64,000 nucleotides of DNA from Luteibacter anthropi (GCF_011759365.1 NZ_JAARLZ010000004.1:1-64000), one strand, 5' to 3'; positions 44,304 through 53,541 are shown, counted from the first letter of the stretch. Numbers and translations are program-made. Notes: generated from the letters alone by a model not told the origin.

Positions 44304-45185
44304 ATGATGAACACGCTACGCACTTCCACCTGGCTTCCGGCGCTGGCCGTCCTGGGCTCGATCACCTCGTTGTGCATCGGCACCTCGTTCGCCAAGAAGC
44401 TTTTCCCACTGGTCGGTGCCGAAGGCACGTCGGCCATGCGCGTGGGTTTCTCGGCCGTGGTGCTGCTGCTGTTCTGGCGTCCGTGGCGCTGGCCGCTCAC
44501 CCGTCGCGACGCGATCTCGATTGCCCGTTACGGTTTCACGCTGGGCGTGATGAACCTGCTCTTTTACATGGCACTGCGGACGATTCCATTCGGCATCGCC
44601 GTGGCCATCGAGTTCAGCGGCCCGCTGGCGGTGGCGATGTTGTCGTCCCGTCGCGCGGTGGATTTCATATGGCTGGCCTGTGCCATTGCCGGCCTGCTGA
44701 TGCTGCTGCCACTCACTCATGACAGCGCGCTGGATCGTACCGGCGTGCTTTGCGCCATGGGTGCCGCGGTCTGCTGGGCGCTCTATATCCTTTTCGGCAA
44801 GCGGACAGGGCACCTGCATGCAGGTCACTCCGTCTCCCTCGGCCTGGTGGTGGCGAGCCTCGTGGTCGTGCCGTATGGGGTCATGCACGCCAGTGGCAGT
44901 CTGCTCGATCCGTACATTCTTGTGGCCGGTGTCGGCGTGGCGATTGTGTCCAGCGCCATTCCGATGACGCTGGAGATGGCGGCGCTGAAGCGCCTGCCCA
45001 GCGAAACCTTCGGGGTGATGGTGAGCCTTGAGCCCGCCGTTGCCTCCCTGCTTGCCCTGCTCCTCCTGGGAGAGCACCTTTCCGCCAGTCAATGGATCGC
45101 CATCGGCTTTATCGTGGCCGCGTCGATCGGCAGCACGATCACTGCCGGCCGGGCGCGGACCCAAGCGGCAGAAATGGCCGGCTAG
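44304..45185 (+). CDS. rhtA: RhtA-type amino acid exporter
   Basis: A 293-residue DMT-superfamily permease closely resembling E. coli RhtA, the threonine/homoserine exporter. Shared segments include AKKLFPLVGAEG, GVMNLLFYMALRTIPFGIA in part, EFSGPLAVAMLSSRR, FVSLEP-like VMVSLEPAVASL and LGEHLS. Ten helices are predicted. The ATG at 44304 (a second ATG follows directly) gives the E. coli length. The intergenic region to the divergent aminotransferase is about 175 bp. Export of threonine, homoserine or other amino acids is likely. Confidence 0.88.
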   Translation: MMNTLRTSTWLPALAVLGSITSLCIGTSFAKKLFPLVGAEGTSAMRVGFSAVVLLLFWRPWRWPLTRRDAISIARYGFTLGVMNLLFYMALRTIPFGIAVAIEFSGPLAVAMLSSRRAVDFIWLACAIAGLLMLLPLTHDSALDRTGVLCAMGAAVCWALYILFGKRTGHLHAGHSVSLGLVVASLVVVPYGVMHASGSLLDPYILVAGVGVAIVSSAIPMTLEMAALKRLPSETFGVMVSLEPAVASLLALLLLGEHLSASQWIAIGFIVAASIGSTITAGRARTQAAEMAG

Positions 45186-45689
45186 TGCGCCAAAGAGGGC
45201 TGCCAGGCGCGTTTCTTCGCAACCGTGTCGTGGCAACTCTCGCTACCGTTTCGCAGGACGGCCGGCCGTTCAGGCGTGAGCCGATGCGCCTTCGGCGATA
45301 ACAGGTCTGCGGGGGAGGCATGGCGCGAATGCGGCACGCGAATCATGCCCGCAGGCGGAAAAGGCCGGATACCGTTGATGATGGTAATCCTTCCGCTTCC
45401 CAGGGAACCGTCATTCAGGGTATAAAGCGCCACTTGAGGATGACAAGTCGGCGTGGCGCCCGCGTGCGCGACGACGCAATTCCTCTGAAAATAGTCGTGA
45501 ACGCGTTCAGGCCTTGCGGCTGGAACTCGCTTCACGATTGAATCCTTTGCGTCCCTGTCTCCGATGGGGGCGCCCAGGGGTGTTACATTGATCTGCCAGC
45601 AGGCGCGGCGAAAGCCGTGGAGGGCCCATCGTCCCGAGGGGTAACCGACGCCGCGCTTGCATCCATAAATAACGAATGAGGAGTAACCC
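45186..45689. other. Gene-free spacer upstream of the small lipoprotein
   Basis: About 500 bases. Frames on both strands are present but have no domain or codon character (for example a 197-codon minus frame ending at 45182). GTTACAT at about 45580 could be a -10 for the lipoprotein gene. The G-rich GATGGGGGCGCCCAGGGG stretch before it resembles no riboswitch I know. Confidence 0.4.
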
Positions 45690-45932
45690 ATGAAGCTCGC
45701 TTCGATCACTGTTCTTGCTTTCGCCGCCGTTGCCGCGCTCTCGGGCTGCAACAAGACCGACGACTCGGCCAACACCGCTCCGGCCGCCGCCTCGACCGCC
45801 GCTGCCGCTCCGGCTGCTGCTTCGACCGCCGCTGCCGCCCCGGCTGAAGCCCCGGCTGCTGCCTCGACCGCCGCTCCGGCTGCTGCCTCGACGGCCGCCC
45901 CGGCTGCTGCTTCGACCGCCGGTCAGCAGTAA
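45690..45932 (+). CDS. Small Ala/Pro-rich lipoprotein
   Basis: An 80-residue protein with a lipoprotein signal peptide (KLASITVLAFAAVAALSGC; lipobox LSGC, Cys at about 20). The mature part after NKTDDSAN is a low-complexity repeat of APAAASTAA units with one E insertion. It should be a membrane-anchored, extended, unstructured chain, perhaps a spacer in the envelope. A clear GAGGAG lies 7-8 bases before the ATG and a strong terminator follows, so it is a real monocistronic gene. The function is unknown. Confidence 0.8.
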   Translation: MKLASITVLAFAAVAALSGCNKTDDSANTAPAAASTAAAAPAAASTAAAAPAEAPAAASTAAPAAASTAAPAAASTAGQQ

Positions 45933-45946
45933 TACGCCTCATCCGA

Positions 45947-45986
45947 ACCCGCCGCGCCTCGTAAGGGGCGCGGCGGGTTTTTTATT
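45947..45986 (+). terminator. Intrinsic terminator of the small lipoprotein gene
   Basis: AACCCGCCGCGCC-TCGTAAG-GGGCGCGGCGGGTTTTTT: a 12-bp GC stem and a T run, about 15 bases after the stop. Confidence 0.92.
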
Positions 45987-46081
45987 GCCCGCGATTCGCC
46001 GGGGCATGACCTATGACGATGGTGGTGGCGTTCAGCTTGGGGCAGGCTAGGAGGGTTTCGTCCCAGACAGCAGGAATCGCC

Positions 46082-47992
46082 ATGTCGATATCGCTTCGCC
46101 CGTTGCCCGCCATGCTCGCCTTGTCCCTGGCCGTGGCCCCTTCGCTTGCCCTGGCGCAGACGGCGCCGATGACGCCGGATATTCCGGCGGACTACAAAGC
46201 CTCCACCAGCGCCAACGACTACGTGAAACGCGTGGTCGAGATCCCGATGCGCGATGGCGTGAAGCTGCATACCGTGATCGTGGTGCCCAAGGGGGCCCAT
46301 CGCGCACCCATCCTGCTTACCCGTACCCCCTACGACGCCGACGGCCGGACCGAGCGGGTCGACTCGCCCAGCATGCGCAACCTGCTGCCGCAGGGTGACG
46401 AGGTGTTTGTCGATGCCGGCTACATCCGTGTCTTCCAGGACGTGCGTGGCAAATATGGCTCCGAGGGCGACTACGTGATGACCCGCCCCCTGCGCGGGCC
46501 GCTCAACGACACGAAAGTGGACCACTCCACCGATGCCTACGACACCATCGACTGGCTGGTGAAGAACGTGCCGGAGTCGAACGGCAAGGTCGGCATGCTC
46601 GGCTCCTCGTACGAGGGCTTTACCGTGGTGATGGCCCTGGTCAATCCGCACCCCGCGCTCAAGGTCGCCGCCCCCGAAAGCCCGATGGTGGATGGCTGGA
46701 TGGGCGACGACTGGTTCCACTACGGCGCCTTCCGGCAGACCAACTTCGACTACTTCACCGGCCAGACGGCGAAGCAGGGCAAGGGCTGGCCGGTGCAGCG
46801 CCAGGGCTATGACGACTACACCAATTTCCTGCGGGCGGGCTCGGCCGGCGACTATGCGCGTGCCGCAGGTATCGATTCGCTGCCCTACTGGCGGAAAGTC
46901 AGCGAGCATCCGGCCTACGATGCGTTCTGGCAGGGACAGGCGTTGGACAAGGTGATGGCGAAGCAGCCGCTGAAGGTGCCCACCATGTGGATCCAGGGCC
47001 TGTGGGACCAGGAAGACATGTGGGGCGCCATCCACAGCTACGAGGCCGTGGAGCCGAAGGACACCACCAATACGATGAACTATCTGGTGATGGGGCCGTG
47101 GCGGCACAGTCAGGTGAACTATGGCGGTGCATCGCTCGGTGCGCTCAACTGGGACGGCGATACCGCGTTGCAGTTCCGTCGCGACGTACTGCTTCCGTTC
47201 TTCAACCAATACCTGGTGGACGGTGCGCCCAAGGCGAAGACGCCGCCGGTGTTCATCTACAACACGGGCGAGAACCACTGGGATCGCTTCACATCCTGGC
47301 CGCAGGCCAAGGGCACGAAGCCGCTGTACCTGGAAGCCAACGGTGGGCTGTCGTTTACGGCGCCGGCGGCCGATGCCGCGAAATACGACGAGTACGTTTC
47401 CGACCCGGCAAAGCCGGTGCCGTATGTGCCGCGCCCCGTGCACTTCGCCGATCGCCAGTCGTGGACGACATGGCTGGTGCAGGACCAGCGTTTCGTCGAT
47501 GGCCGGCCGGATGTACTCACGTACGTTACCGAGCCGTTGAAGACGCCGTTGCGCGTGGCCGGTGCGCCGCAGGTGAACCTGTACGCGTCCACCAGTGGCA
47601 CCGACAGCGACTGGGTGGTGAAGCTGATCGACGTGTATCCGGATACGGATGCCACGACGCCAACGATGGGCGGCTATGAGCTGAGCGTGTCGATGGATAT
47701 CTTCCGTGGCCGCTATCGCGAGGGTTTCTCGGAAGGGAAGGCGCTGACACCGAACACGCCGTTGCAATATCGCTTCGGCCTGCCCACGGTGAACCACACC
47801 TTCCTGCCGGGGCATCGCGTGATGGTGCAGGTGCAGTCGTCGTGGTTCCCGCTTTACGACCGCAACCCGCAGACGTTCGTGCCGAACATCTTCTTTGCGA
47901 AGCCGTCGGATTACGTCAGGGCCACGCAGCAGGTGTGGCATGCGCCGGGACAGGCGAGTGCCATTGAGCTACCGGTGGTGGACGGTCATTAA
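46082..47992 (+). CDS. CocE/NonD hydrolase, alpha-amino-acid ester hydrolase-like (paralogue 2)
   Basis: A 636-residue exported serine hydrolase of the S15/CocE family, closely similar along its whole length to the protein at 35860. The signal peptide ends near ALA-Q (about 25). The nucleophile is Ser176 in GSSYEG, Asp lies in GLWDQEDMWG and His in MGPWRHSQ; the jelly-roll domain follows (about 410-630). Start chosen at 46082, with AGGAA 6 bases upstream. It probably cleaves alpha-amino-acid esters or related acyl derivatives in the periplasm. No dedicated regulator is adjacent, unlike paralogue 1. Confidence 0.88.
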   Translation: MSISLRPLPAMLALSLAVAPSLALAQTAPMTPDIPADYKASTSANDYVKRVVEIPMRDGVKLHTVIVVPKGAHRAPILLTRTPYDADGRTERVDSPSMRNLLPQGDEVFVDAGYIRVFQDVRGKYGSEGDYVMTRPLRGPLNDTKVDHSTDAYDTIDWLVKNVPESNGKVGMLGSSYEGFTVVMALVNPHPALKVAAPESPMVDGWMGDDWFHYGAFRQTNFDYFTGQTAKQGKGWPVQRQGYDDYTNFLRAGSAGDYARAAGIDSLPYWRKVSEHPAYDAFWQGQALDKVMAKQPLKVPTMWIQGLWDQEDMWGAIHSYEAVEPKDTTNTMNYLVMGPWRHSQVNYGGASLGALNWDGDTALQFRRDVLLPFFNQYLVDGAPKAKTPPVFIYNTGENHWDRFTSWPQAKGTKPLYLEANGGLSFTAPAADAAKYDEYVSDPAKPVPYVPRPVHFADRQSWTTWLVQDQRFVDGRPDVLTYVTEPLKTPLRVAGAPQVNLYASTSGTDSDWVVKLIDVYPDTDATTPTMGGYELSVSMDIFRGRYREGFSEGKALTPNTPLQYRFGLPTVNHTFLPGHRVMVQVQSSWFPLYDRNPQTFVPNIFFAKPSDYVRATQQVWHAPGQASAIELPVVDGH

Positions 47993-48002
47993 TCCATAGT
48001 GT

Positions 48003-48838
48003 CCCTCACGTCGTCCCTGCGAACGCAGGGACCCAGTGCGTTGCAATAGGTTTTTGCGAGAGGGTTACCTGCACACAAGCCGATGCAGCGTGGCGGTGTT
48101 TACTGGTGAACCGGGGCGCTGGGTTCCTGCGTTCGCAGGAACGACGGGCTATGAGATTGCAGCTCCCCGCCTATCCCTCACGTCGTCCCTGCGAAAGCAG
48201 GGACCCAGTGCGGTGCGGTGGGTTTTTGCGAGAGGGTTACCTACACACAAGCCGATGAAACGTGGCGGTGTTTACTGGTGAACCGGGACGCTGGGTTCCT
48301 GCGTTCGCAGGAACGACGGGTTGCGAGATGGCGATGCCCTGCCTACCCCTGACGTCGTCCCTGCGGAAGCAGGGACCCAGTGCGGTGCAATCGATTGTCG
48401 CGACAGGGCCACCTACACACGAGCCGATGAAACGTGGCGGTGTTTACTGGTGAACCGGGGTGCTGGGTTCCTGCTTTCGCAGGAACGACGAGTTGCGAGA
48501 TGGCGGTTCCCCTCCTACCCCTCACGTCGTCCCTGTGAAAACAGGGACCTAGTGCGGTGCGCTAGGTTTTCGCGAGAGGGTTGCCTACACACAAGCCGAT
48601 GAAACGTGGCGGTGTTTACTGGTGAACCGGGACGCTGGGTTCCTGCGTTCGCAGGAACGACGGGTTGCGAGATGGCGATGCCCTGCCTACCCCTGACGTC
48701 GTCCCTGCGAAAGCAGGGACCCAGTGCGGTGCGGTGGGTTTTTGCGAGAGGGTTACCTGCACACGAGCCGATGCAACGTGGCGGTGTTTACGGTGAACCG
48801 GGGCGCTGGGTTCCTGCGTTCGCAGGAACGACGGGTCG
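48003..48838. repeat. Five-copy tandem array of class 2 elements, 172-bp period
   Basis: CGTCGTCCCTGCG-type left ends recur at 48009, 48181, 48353, 48525 and 48697, exactly 172 bp apart. Each unit is a 137-138 bp element with a left hairpin (GTCCCTGCGAACGCAGGGAC) and a right hairpin (GGTTCCTGCGTTCGCAGGAAC in part), plus a linker of about 34 bp. Units differ by scattered substitutions; the last lacks one base. It fills the spacer between convergent hydrolase and AGE genes. Frames through it (VFTGEPGRWVPAFAGTTG repeats) are not genes. Confidence 0.95.
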
Positions 48839-48871
48839 GCGGTTGGCCGGCCTGTCGTTTTACGAGCTTAC

Positions 48872-50092
48872 TTACTTTCCCTGCATCCGACGCAGCGACG
48901 CCATCACTTCATAGCATGCGCCCATGGTGTGATAGTCGGTCTTGCCGGCGGGGCTCTTCTCGTCGTCGTACTTCTCGTTGTTCCGCTTGAGGATGCGGTA
49001 CCACGCGCCGTACCTGTGGTCGACGAAGTGCTCCCAGCTGTACGCCCAGATCTTCTCGTACCACTCGTCGTACTGCTTCTCGCCGGTGGTTTCGAACAGC
49101 AGCTGCGCGGCGCCGAGCGATTCGGCCTGCACCCAGAAATACTTGTCGTCGTCGCAGACCTCGCCCTCGGGAGCGAAGCCGTAGGCGATGCCGCCGTACT
49201 GCTTGTCCCAGGCCTTGTCCAGCGCAACGTCGAACAGATGCTTCGCGGTCGGCACCAGCCATGCCTTATGGCGCGGCGTGCCCTTGGTGTAGCGCTCCAG
49301 CATCATGAGCAGCTTGGCCCACTCGGTCTGGTGACCCGGCTGGAAGCCCCACGGGCGGAACAGGTGCTTGGGATTGTCGAGGTTGTACTTGAGATCGACC
49401 GTCCAGTCCTGGTGGTAGTGCTCCCACACGAGCTTCTGCTCGGTGAGGGCGGCCTGGCGCTGGGTCATGTTCTCGGCGAGCAGCAGGGCGCGATCGAGGT
49501 AGCGGTCGTCCTTCGTGGCTTCCCACGCGGCGATCATGGCCTCGGTCATGTGCATGTTCGCGTTCTGGCCGCGGTAACCGGTGAAGTTCCAGTCCTTGTC
49601 GGCCTCGTCGCGGTACAGGCCGTAGTCCGGCTCCCAGTAGCGCTTTTCGAGCAGGTCCCAGATCTCGCCCTGCCAGGCGCGGGCTTCGTCGAAGCCCACC
49701 TTCACGCCACAGGAGTAGGCCAGCAGCATGAAGGCCAGGCCGTAGCAGTGGTTCATCTGGTCGTCGCGCTTGCCGTCCTGAATGGTCCAGGCATAGCCGC
49801 CGGTTTCAGGATTGCGATGCACTTCGCGCAGGTACTTCAGGCCGTGCATGGCGAGATCTTTGTCCTCGGGCTTCTTGAACTCGAGGTAGGCCATGGCATG
49901 GTTGAACACGAAGCGCGTGCTCGACACCAGGTGGCGATGGCTGCGGTCGTAGACCGTGCCGTCGTCCTTGAAGTACTGGAAGAAACCGCCGGCCGGATCG
50001 ACCTCGTTCGGCTTGTAGAAGGCCATGGTCTTCGCGACATGGTCGCGCAGGACATCGACGGAATGGAAATCGGGAAGGGGTACGTTCGTCAT
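48872..50092 (-). CDS. AGE-family sugar isomerase/epimerase, probable mannose isomerase
   Basis: A 406-residue (alpha/alpha)6-barrel protein of the N-acylglucosamine 2-epimerase family. Residues typical of the active site appear in VSSTRFVFNHAMAY (Arg/His, about 62), HCYGLAFMLLAY (about 117), NANMHMTEAMIAAWEA (about 180), FQPGHQTEWAKLL (about 250) and WVQAESLGA (about 318). YihS-like members interconvert mannose, fructose and glucose. Here a fructokinase gene precedes it with a 4-base ATGA overlap, and a GH92 alpha-mannosidase is divergent. Mannose to fructose isomerisation is therefore the best guess. Confidence 0.82.
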   Translation of the reverse strand: MTNVPLPDFHSVDVLRDHVAKTMAFYKPNEVDPAGGFFQYFKDDGTVYDRSHRHLVSSTRFVFNHAMAYLEFKKPEDKDLAMHGLKYLREVHRNPETGGYAWTIQDGKRDDQMNHCYGLAFMLLAYSCGVKVGFDEARAWQGEIWDLLEKRYWEPDYGLYRDEADKDWNFTGYRGQNANMHMTEAMIAAWEATKDDRYLDRALLLAENMTQRQAALTEQKLVWEHYHQDWTVDLKYNLDNPKHLFRPWGFQPGHQTEWAKLLMMLERYTKGTPRHKAWLVPTAKHLFDVALDKAWDKQYGGIAYGFAPEGEVCDDDKYFWVQAESLGAAQLLFETTGEKQYDEWYEKIWAYSWEHFVDHRYGAWYRILKRNNEKYDDEKSPAGKTDYHTMGACYEVMASLRRMQGK

Positions 50093-51069
50093 GCGTGCTT
50101 CTCCATGAAGGCCTTGACTTCGGCCTGGTCGGGAATGGCGGTGAACGAGCCTTTGTGCGTGGCGGTGATCGCGCCACAGGCAGCGGCGAAACGAATGAGG
50201 TCGCTCAGGCGATCGCCGTCGGCGACCAGCGCGTCGAGCTTGTCGAGGGTGACGCCCTCGGAGGCCAGGCGGGCGAGCAGGCCGCCCACGAAGGCATCGC
50301 CGGCCGCGGTCGTGTCGACGGCGTCCACGCGATAACCCTTGATGACGCCACTGGCCGTGCGGGTGAACCAACGCATCGGCTCGGCACCATCGGTGACCAG
50401 CAGCAGGCGGGCATGGCCTTCCCACAGGCGCTTGAGTACGGCCTCGTCGGAACCGGCCCCCTCATGCAGAACGGCGAATTCTTCGGCGCTGAGCTTGATG
50501 ACGTCGGCTTCGGACAGCGTTTCCCACAAGCGCGGGAGCTGGTCTTCGCCCTTGGGCCACAGCGCCGGGCGCAGGTTCATGTCGAAGCTGACCAGAGCGC
50601 CGGCGGCGCGGGCGCGGCGCATGCCTTCCACCGTGGTGGCGGCGATGGCAGCCTCGGTCAGCGAGTTGGAGCAGACGTGGAAGACGGCAAGATCGTCGAA
50701 CGCTTCGTTGCGGAAGTGCTCGGGACGGAACAGCAGATCAGCCGCGGGCGGACGATAGAAGCTGAAGCTGCGATCGCCCTTGTCGTCGTGGGCGACGAAA
50801 GCCAGCGCGGTGCGTGCCTCGTCGGTACGGGCGACATCGTCCGTGCCGACACCGAGGTCGGTGAGGCTCTTGAGCAGGAAGTCGCCGAACATGTCGCGCG
50901 CGAGCATGCCGGCAAAGCGGGCCTGCGCACCGAGACGGGCCGCGGCGACCGCGACATTGGCGGGTGCGCCGCCGGCGAAGGGAACGAAGGCGGGAGGCTG
51001 ACCGGCGCCGCCCTGGGGCTGTGCGTGGAAATCGATCAGCGCCTCGCCGAAGCAGAGGATAGAAGACAT
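50089..51069 (-). CDS. PfkB-family carbohydrate kinase, probable fructokinase
   Basis: A 326-residue ribokinase/PfkB sugar kinase. The N-terminal ILCFGEALIDFHAQ and the GGAPANVAVAAARLG glycine motif (about 32-46) bind sugar. The C-terminal signature DTTAAGDAFVGGLLA (about 254-268) contains the catalytic Asp and anion hole. Length and motifs match bacterial fructokinases. It would phosphorylate fructose made by the downstream isomerase to fructose 6-phosphate. It is the middle gene of the transporter-kinase-isomerase operon. Confidence 0.88.
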   Translation of the reverse strand: MSSILCFGEALIDFHAQPQGGAGQPPAFVPFAGGAPANVAVAAARLGAQARFAGMLARDMFGDFLLKSLTDLGVGTDDVARTDEARTALAFVAHDDKGDRSFSFYRPPAADLLFRPEHFRNEAFDDLAVFHVCSNSLTEAAIAATTVEGMRRARAAGALVSFDMNLRPALWPKGEDQLPRLWETLSEADVIKLSAEEFAVLHEGAGSDEAVLKRLWEGHARLLLVTDGAEPMRWFTRTASGVIKGYRVDAVDTTAAGDAFVGGLLARLASEGVTLDKLDALVADGDRLSDLIRFAAACGAITATHKGSFTAIPDQAEVKAFMEKHA

Positions 51070-51151
51070 GCGAACGGCGTGTCCTTGGGGCGAGGATGGA
51101 AGAAAAAACGCGGCGACCGGCGCAAGGGCCGGTCGCCGTCATGGGGAGGTA

Positions 51152-52474
51152 TCAGCGGGTCGCGACCGGAAGATTGCGGATCTTCGAGCCACTGAGGCCG
51201 TAGAACAGGATGTAGCCGTAGCAGATCAGCGGAATGAAGAAGGCGTGCTGCACGCCGATGGCATCGGCCACCACGCCCTGGATCCAGGGGATGAGCGCGC
51301 CGCCCACGATGGCCATGATCAGCAGCGACGATGCCTTGCCGGTCAGCGGACCCATGCGCTCGATACCCAGCGAGAAGATCGTCGGGAACATGATCGAGTT
51401 GAACAGGCCGATGCTGACGATGCTGTACACGGCAACCGTGCCGGTGGTGCTCATCGTGGTGATGACCAGCAGGGCGTTGATGACCGCGAAGGCGGCCAGC
51501 AGCTTGCGCGGCGAGAACTTGGCCAGCAGGGCCGAGCCGATGAAGCGGCCGACCATCGCACCACCCCAGTAGAAGGCGACATGGCTGGCGGCGACTTCAC
51601 CCGACATGTTGCCGATCTCAGGCAGCTGCAGGTAGTTGATCATGAAGCTGCCGATCGAGACCTCGCCACCCACGTAGAAGAAGATGCCGAGCACGCCGAA
51701 GAACACGTGCGGGGTCTTCAGGGCGTCCATCAGCGAGTGGTGGCCGTCGTCGGCCTTCTCGGTGGTTTCCTGCAGGGCGGGCAGGTTGAACAGGTACACG
51801 CCGATGGCCAGCAGCACGAGCACCACGGCCAGGCCGATGTACGGACCCTGCACGGCGCTGGCTTCGTGGGCGCGGTAGGTGATCTGCTCGGCGGCGTTCA
51901 TCTTGGCGATGTCGGCGCCGCTCTTGACCTCGTTGGAGAGGATCAGGAAACCGCCGAAGAACGGAGCGAGGAAGGTGCCGAACGAGTTCAGCGCCTGGGC
52001 CAGGGTGAGGCGGCTGGAGCTGGTCTTCTCAGGACCCAGCAGGGCCACGTAGGCGTTGGCGGCCACCTGGAGCACCGTGATGCCGGTAGCCAGGATGAAC
52101 AGGGCGCCGAGGAAGAAGGCATACACGCGCATGCCGGCGGCCGGCCAGAACAGCGCCGCGCCGATACCCGCGATGATCAGGCCCGCAACGATGCCCTTCT
52201 TGTAGCCCAGCGACGCCACGAGGCGGCCGGCGGGCAGCGACATGATGAAATACGCGCCGAAGAAGGTGAACTGGATCAGCATGGCCTGGGCGTAGTTCAG
52301 TTCGAACACGGCCTTCAGGTGCGGGATGAGGATGTCGTTCAAGCACGTGAGGAAGCCCCACATGAAGAAGATCGTCGTCATGACGCCGAGCGCCAGCGGG
52401 AAATAGGTGTAGCGGGTATCGCCGGAGCCTGTCGCGGACGACGAGGTGGGCAATGGCGTGGGACCGGTGGCCAT
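51152..52474 (-). CDS. FucP-like MFS sugar:proton symporter
   Basis: A 440-residue member of the FucP/GluP branch of the major facilitator superfamily, with 12 predicted helices. Marker segments include FFMWGFLTCLNDILIPHLK in part, MSLPAGRLVASLGYKKGI and YFLG-like FFLGALFILATGITVLQVAANAY in part. These match glucose/galactose/mannose symporters. The ATG at 52474 has AGGAG 7 bases upstream. It lies between the LacI regulator and the kinase on the same strand and should import the mannose released outside or in the periplasm. Confidence 0.9.
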   Translation of the reverse strand: MATGPTPLPTSSSATGSGDTRYTYFPLALGVMTTIFFMWGFLTCLNDILIPHLKAVFELNYAQAMLIQFTFFGAYFIMSLPAGRLVASLGYKKGIVAGLIIAGIGAALFWPAAGMRVYAFFLGALFILATGITVLQVAANAYVALLGPEKTSSSRLTLAQALNSFGTFLAPFFGGFLILSNEVKSGADIAKMNAAEQITYRAHEASAVQGPYIGLAVVLVLLAIGVYLFNLPALQETTEKADDGHHSLMDALKTPHVFFGVLGIFFYVGGEVSIGSFMINYLQLPEIGNMSGEVAASHVAFYWGGAMVGRFIGSALLAKFSPRKLLAAFAVINALLVITTMSTTGTVAVYSIVSIGLFNSIMFPTIFSLGIERMGPLTGKASSLLIMAIVGGALIPWIQGVVADAIGVQHAFFIPLICYGYILFYGLSGSKIRNLPVATR

Positions 52475-52491
52475 GGGGCGCTCCTTGTGGG

Positions 52492-53541
52492 TCAGGGTGA
52501 AGTCGGAGGGCAGCTGCTTTCGCGCACCACCAGCCGGACGGGGGCGATCGTATAGGCCGTATCGGTCTCGGGATTGCCCAATCGTTGCAGGATGAGTTCG
52601 GCGCTGCGCCGGCCGAGGCCTCGCGGGTCTACCGCGATGGTCGTCAGGGGCGGCACGCATACCGAAGATTCGGCGACATCGTCGAAGCCGGTGAGGGCAA
52701 AATCCTCTCCCGGCCGGCGTCCGCGTCGCGTGAGGCCCAGCATCAGGCCCAGCGCGACGGCGTCGTTGTAGCAGACCGCTGCCGTGGGCGCCGGATCGCG
52801 CGCGAACAGCGCGCCGGTCTGGCGGGCAGCTTCAAGGCGGGTCGGGGCACTTTCGATCAGCCAGTTGGGTTCCACCGGCAGGCCGGCGTCCTTCATCGCG
52901 CTCGTATAGCCCCGGCGACGCTGCTCCACCGAGCTGGAGTCGCGGTGACCGCCGAAGAAGGCGATGCGCTGGTGACCCAGGCCGATGAGGTGTTCCGTCG
53001 CAAGGCGGGCACCGTGCTCGTTGTCCATTTCCAGGGTGTCCCAGCGATGGGTGCCGTCGTCGTCGGGCAGTTCGCGGTTGAACACCAGCAGGGGCGTATG
53101 CATGCCCACGGCCGAAAGCACCCGCTCACCGTCGCTGCCTTCGGCGGGCGAAAGAATGATGCCCGCCGGTCCATGCTCCACCAGGGAGGTGAGCACCGCC
53201 TGCTGGCGCTCCGGCGATTCGCCGGTATTGCCCAGCAGGGTGACGTAGCCGGCGCTGGCCAGGGCCTCGTCGGCGCCGGCCGCGAATTCGGCGAAGAAGG
53301 GGTTGCCCAGGTCGTTGACGACCAGGCCGATGCTTGACGAGGTACGTCGGCGCAGGTTGGCTGCCGCCCGGTTATACACGTAGCCCTGGCGCTTCAGTTC
53401 GGCCTCCACCCGGGCCCGGGTGGCGGAGTTGACCAGTGGGCTGCCGCGCAGCACCAGCGAGACGGTGGCACGCGAAACGTCGCATCCCTGGGCGATATCG
53501 GCTAGCGTGACCTTGCGGCGCTGCGGGGTGGACCTCGGCAT
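52492..53541 (-). CDS. LacI-family regulator of the mannoside locus
   Basis: A 349-residue LacI/GalR repressor. The HTH and hinge occupy residues 10-65 (VTLADIAQGCDVSRATVSLVL). The periplasmic-binding-protein-like effector domain follows (SSIGLVVNDLGNPFFAE, and the C-terminal FDDVAESSVCVPPLTTIAVD in part). It is first in the operon with transporter, kinase and isomerase and divergent from the GH92 gene, so it most likely controls both. The organisation matches the ManR type reported in Xanthomonadales regulon reconstructions. Confidence 0.88.
   Translation of the reverse strand: MPRSTPQRRKVTLADIAQGCDVSRATVSLVLRGSPLVNSATRARVEAELKRQGYVYNRAAANLRRRTSSSIGLVVNDLGNPFFAEFAAGADEALASAGYVTLLGNTGESPERQQAVLTSLVEHGPAGIILSPAEGSDGERVLSAVGMHTPLLVFNRELPDDDGTHRWDTLEMDNEHGARLATEHLIGLGHQRIAFFGGHRDSSSVEQRRRGYTSAMKDAGLPVEPNWLIESAPTRLEAARQTGALFARDPAPTAAVCYNDAVALGLMLGLTRRGRRPGEDFALTGFDDVAESSVCVPPLTTIAVDPRGLGRRSAELILQRLGNPETDTAYTIAPVRLVVRESSCPPTSP

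Noticed and set aside
45540-45690. Possible riboswitch before the lipoprotein gene
   Set aside because: G-rich segments present but no known riboswitch core could be matched, and no terminator/antiterminator pair was found.
45182-45775. 197-codon minus frame upstream of the small lipoprotein
   Set aside because: Runs through the lipoprotein signal region antisense, no domain or ribosome-binding site; composition unconvincing.
45923-47941. 672-codon minus frame over CocE paralogue 2
   Set aside because: Antisense shadow; the plus frame has the full catalytic triad and signal peptide.
48003-48838. CRISPR-like regularly spaced repeats
   Set aside because: The whole 172-bp unit is repeated, including the would-be spacers; there are no unique spacers and no cas genes. 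It is a tandem array of palindromic elements.
48036-48914. Several plus-strand ORFs encoding VFTGEPGRWVPAFAGTT repeats
   Set aside because: Translations of the class 2 palindromes; similar strings arise wherever this element occurs, including 33476-34690.
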